Positions 61,252 through 64,000 of a stretch of 64,000 nucleotides of DNA are shown here, piece after piece (the stretch's first letter is position 1; every line of letters begins with the position of its first letter). Source of the DNA: Stutzerimonas stutzeri TS44 (GTDB lineage Bacteria > Pseudomonadota > Gammaproteobacteria > Pseudomonadales > Pseudomonadaceae). The notes under the pieces were generated by a model that was not told the origin of the DNA, did not search any database, and worked only from the letters and a program-made list of their open reading frames with translations. Made by a program: the position numbers and the translations under genes. Where the stretch lies: contig AJXE01000020.1 of NCBI GenBank assembly GCA_000263395.1, positions 1 to 64,000 of the forward strand. The letters are read 5' to 3'.

Positions 61252-62769
61252 ATGACACTTTTCACGACCGACTACCTGGAGTACTACCTCACCCTCGTGT
61301 CCTGGATCGTCAACAACGGCATCTGGGCCGTGCTGGTGTCCAGCGGGGTGTTTGCGCTGCCCTTTGTGGCGATCGTCATCCAGGAATGGCTCAAGGCCAG
61401 GACGGAGGGCGCCGACGAAGGCAACAAGGGCGTGCTCTCGGCGGCGCGCATCGAGAACCGAGTATTTGTGGCCATCGTGGTCGTGATGTTCGCCGGCATT
61501 CCGTTCATCGACGTCGACCTCAGCACTATCCAGTACGACAGCTCGCGCTCGGCGCAGTGCCAGGTCAGCGTGCCGCTGCCCGCGCAAACTGGCTGGTCGC
61601 AGTCCTTCAGCACCATCAACAACCAGTCGGCGAAGGTTCCGGTCTGGTGGGCGTTCATGCACGCGCTTTCGCGCGCCGTCACGAGCGCTTCGGTGGCTGC
61701 GATCCCGTGCGGCACAGATCTGAGGCAGATGCGTATGGAGATCGATGCGACCCGTATCGACGACCCGGTGCTGGCTCAGGAGGTGGCGGATTTCTCTCGG
61801 GACTGCTATGGACCGGCGCGCGCCAAGCTGTTCATGCAGCGCCCGGATCTCGATGAGCAGCAGATGCACGACGTGACCTGGATCGGCTCGCACTTTTTCA
61901 CGGACACAGGTGGCTACTACGACAGCTACCGCTCCAGTACGGCGCGAGAGGCATGGCCCTATGACGACACCCGCGATGCTGGGCTCGCGCAGGTTACCAA
62001 TGGTGGCGGCTACCCGACCTGCAGGCAGTGGTGGTCCGACGGCAGTAACGGACTGCGCGCGCGGCTGCTGGGGCAAGTGGACCCGAGCCTGCTGAATCGC
62101 CTGGCGGGCTGGGCTGGATTCCTGAGTAGGGCCGAGGTGGACGACTCCGTGATCCGCGCCATCGCGTCACCGCGGCAGCAGAAATTGAACCAAGGCAGCG
62201 TCTATACGGACTACGGCGGTCAGATCGACAAGACATTGCCCAATGTCGTCAACCGTGCCACCAGCGATGTTGGCTTGGCGGTTGGGGCTCTCGCCGCCTT
62301 CCCGGCAATGGACGTAGTGCGCCAAGCACTGCCCATGGTGCTCGCACTGCTCAAGATGGCGCTCGTGATCTGCATTCCGCTAGTGCTGGTCGTGGGCACC
62401 TATGACCTGAAGATGGTCGTCACCGTCAGCACCGTCCAGTTCGCGCTGTTCTTCACGGACTTCTGGTTTCAGCTCGCACGCTGGATCGACAGCACCATCC
62501 TCGATGCGCTCTACGGGTGGGGCTTTGGCTGGAACCGGCCGCATACCAACTTCGACCCGCTGGTGGGGCTGAACAATGCCTTCGGCGACATGCTTTTGAT
62601 GTTCGTCACCGGCACGATGTTCTTGGTCCTGCCGACTTTCTGGGTGGCAGCTCTTGGGTGGGTCGGAGTAAAAGCCGGGGTAATCGCTCAGAACCTGGCT
62701 GTCGGTTCCAAGGAAGCACGCGATAGCGCGGGATCAGGCGTGAACAAGGTTACCGGCAAGGTGCTTTGA
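61252..62769 (+). CDS. TraG N-terminal-domain conjugal transfer protein
   Basis: A 505-residue inner-membrane protein of the TraG-N type, needed for mating-pair stabilisation. N-terminal helices (about 15-45 and 75-90) flank a periplasmic domain, and a C-terminal membrane cluster begins near residue 345 (DVVRQALPMVLALLKMALVICIPLVLVV). It lacks the long C-terminal extension of F TraG. Its stop is 13 bp from the convergent DUF3742 stop. Confidence 0.85.
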   Translation: MTLFTTDYLEYYLTLVSWIVNNGIWAVLVSSGVFALPFVAIVIQEWLKARTEGADEGNKGVLSAARIENRVFVAIVVVMFAGIPFIDVDLSTIQYDSSRSAQCQVSVPLPAQTGWSQSFSTINNQSAKVPVWWAFMHALSRAVTSASVAAIPCGTDLRQMRMEIDATRIDDPVLAQEVADFSRDCYGPARAKLFMQRPDLDEQQMHDVTWIGSHFFTDTGGYYDSYRSSTAREAWPYDDTRDAGLAQVTNGGGYPTCRQWWSDGSNGLRARLLGQVDPSLLNRLAGWAGFLSRAEVDDSVIRAIASPRQQKLNQGSVYTDYGGQIDKTLPNVVNRATSDVGLAVGALAAFPAMDVVRQALPMVLALLKMALVICIPLVLVVGTYDLKMVVTVSTVQFALFFTDFWFQLARWIDSTILDALYGWGFGWNRPHTNFDPLVGLNNAFGDMLLMFVTGTMFLVLPTFWVAALGWVGVKAGVIAQNLAVGSKEARDSAGSGVNKVTGKVL

Positions 62770-62782
62770 TCGGTCGCCCATT

Positions 62783-63160
62783 TCAATCGTTGAACGGATC
62801 GTTCGGGTCGTGCGGGTCGATCCGCTGACCGCTGGACGAATACAGGCCAAAGCCTGCCTCGCCGTTTCGCAGTTCGTCCGGTTGCCTCCAGCGATCATCA
62901 TTGACCGTCGAATTGCTGGCCGTCCATGCTGCGGCAACCCCAACCAGAAGCACCAACGCCAGCCAGAACGCGGCGTAGAACAGCAATCCCAGCGCGACCA
63001 GCTTCACTACCCATACGAGCACGGTGGCCCCGGCAAGCGGCATCCCCTTGGAGGCGAGCCAACCCGACAACCTTCGCTCGCCGCGCGCATAGGCGCGCCA
63101 TCCACGGCCAACGCTGCGGCCGAGGCGTTCTGCGGTGCTGATGCGGGTTGTCGTGTTCAT
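62783..63160 (-). CDS. DUF3742-family ICE membrane protein
   Basis: A 125-residue protein recognised as DUF3742, with a basic soluble start (TAERLGRSVGRGWRAYARGERR), two membrane helices (about 42-80) and a soluble tail. It commonly follows traG in this class and precedes the relaxase gene. It is transcribed against the transfer operon, together with the toxin-antitoxin pair. Confidence 0.8.
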   Translation of the reverse strand: MNTTTRISTAERLGRSVGRGWRAYARGERRLSGWLASKGMPLAGATVLVWVVKLVALGLLFYAAFWLALVLLVGVAAAWTASNSTVNDDRWRQPDELRNGEAGFGLYSSSGQRIDPHDPNDPFND

Positions 63161-63187
63161 GGTCGTCTCCTGCTACATGAGGAATGC

Positions 63188-63646
63188 CTATTCCAGTTTG
63201 CTCCAATCCTGCTTGCTTGCCTGCACCAATACGTTCCAATCTTCTGGCGGATTTCCACGTCCGAGCATTTTCTCGAACACGGCATAGGGATCTGACTTGC
63301 TCCCCGAAGACCGCAAGGTCTGCTCATCATTGACCCAGGCGTACACGATGACCTTGGCCTTCGAGTCGTACCGGAAGAACAACCGGAACCGCCTTCCGAT
63401 CTTGGCCCGTCGCCAGTGCCGGTGGGCGGGCCCCAGGGTGTTGCCCTGGCGGTACTCGTCGCGTGCCGGATCACCGGGCACCACATCTAATATCAACTGA
63501 TTCAAGGCCCTGAAGAGCTTGACGTTGGCGTTGGACTCGAAGCCCTCCGGGTCGTTCTCTTGCGCGCGCCGTGCGGCTCCGTGCAGTTTTTGCAACTGCT
63601 CGATCACACAGTCGTGGAACAGCAATGCCCAGCCATGCCGTTGCAT
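63188..63646 (-). CDS. YhaV-type toxin
   Basis: A 152-residue ribonuclease toxin of the YhaV (RelE-superfamily) family. It contains WRRAKIGRRFRLFFRYDSKAKVIVYAWVNDE, the conserved basic core. The start overlaps the stop of the antitoxin gene. YhaV cleaves mRNA and is neutralised by PrlF; here the pair would stabilise the element against loss. Confidence 0.85.
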   Translation of the reverse strand: MQRHGWALLFHDCVIEQLQKLHGAARRAQENDPEGFESNANVKLFRALNQLILDVVPGDPARDEYRQGNTLGPAHRHWRRAKIGRRFRLFFRYDSKAKVIVYAWVNDEQTLRSSGSKSDPYAVFEKMLGRGNPPEDWNVLVQASKQDWSKLE

Positions 63647-63963
63647 CAGAGTTCCACTTCGCCGTCGATCTCCTCGCCCAGGTTCACGCTATGACCTGCA
63701 TGCTCCAGCATGGCACGAGCCAAGTCCTCGGGCAGGCCCTGGACATTCCGACCAGCCTCGATGTCGCGGGCCAGCAGGCTCAGGAACGCGCCGATGGCGG
63801 GGTCCTCGTGCTCGGCGTCAACGCGGGTGACAACGACTTCGCTGCCCCGCAGGTCGAACGCGAGCTTGCCGCCGGCATCGACACCGAGCGCCTGCCGGAT
63901 GGGCTTGGGCAGCGTGATCTGGCCTTTGGACGTCAGCGTGGCAACTTCATGAATGGCAGGCAT
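63646..63963 (-). CDS. PrlF-type antitoxin (SpoVT/AbrB domain)
   Basis: A 105-residue antitoxin with an N-terminal AbrB-type DNA-binding domain (ATLTSKGQITLPKPIRQALGV) and a C-terminal helical toxin-binding region. AGGAGA precedes the ATG. It lies upstream of yhaV in the usual antitoxin-first order, and likely represses its own operon with the toxin. Confidence 0.88.
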   Translation of the reverse strand: MPAIHEVATLTSKGQITLPKPIRQALGVDAGGKLAFDLRGSEVVVTRVDAEHEDPAIGAFLSLLARDIEAGRNVQGLPEDLARAMLEHAGHSVNLGEEIDGEVEL

Positions 63964-64000
63964 GGTGGTTCTCCTGATAGCGACGCCACTATGGTAAGGA

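Overview
The window is a G+C-rich gammaproteobacterial chromosome, almost certainly Pseudomonas in the broad sense (Stutzerimonas is plausible). The first 14 kb follow the order known from P. aeruginosa: rRNA operon promoter, tyrosyl-tRNA synthetase, mepM-type peptidase, anmK, erpA, argC, hemJ, a DUF805 protein, an AAA ATPase, a HIT protein, coq7, an OsmC protein, vfr, then trpC-trpD-trpG. These are ordinary housekeeping genes. The rRNA genes themselves lie off the left edge; only their tandem promoters and antitermination box are inside the window.

From about 14.2-15.0 kb to the right edge lies one large integrative and conjugative element (ICE) of the PFGI-1/PAGI-2/ICEclc class. It sits beside the 5' end of trpG, with no tRNA visible at the junction. 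Region by region it holds: (1) 15.0-19.5 kb, a maintenance and control cluster (unknown protein, AlpA-like regulator, ParA, a HicA-like Shi counterpart, ParB, DUF2857); (2) 19.5-25.2 kb, replication and DNA processing (STY4528 protein, TIGR03761, DUF3158, SSB, topoisomerase III); (3) 25.7-41.9 kb, small and mostly uncharacterised genes plus DNA-modification enzymes (C5 methyltransferase, PP-loop enzyme, XF1762 protein, STY4534/DUF3577, DUF3275, NPPY methyltransferase, SNF2 helicase); (4) 42.1-62.8 kb, the mating-pore genes (PilL, TIGR03759, lytic transglycosylase, TIGR03765, TraD, TIGR03747, RAQPRD, TIGR03758/03745/03750/03746/03749/03752/03751, VirB4-type ATPase, DsbA-like, RadC, TIGR03757/03756/03755, TraG); (5) 62.8-64.0 kb, reverse-strand DUF3742 and a PrlF-YhaV toxin-antitoxin pair. 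Relaxase and integrase are not seen and should lie to the right.

The most interesting material is non-coding. Five leaders in the ICE share one covarying structured RNA, four with an apparent pseudoknot, matching the radC RNA motif; one precedes radC itself and the others precede ICE genes. Many cargo genes also have a stem that can bury the ribosome binding site just before the start codon, often overlapping a competing upstream stem, and rho-independent terminators stud the cassette. Inside the STY4528 replication gene is an origin-like cluster of a perfect DnaA box and six half-sites of one palindrome. An inverted 33-bp palindrome pair brackets the TIGR03761-DUF3158-SSB block. A short motif recurs ahead of three transfer transcription units. 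All family names rest on recognition of the protein sequence, not on a database search.
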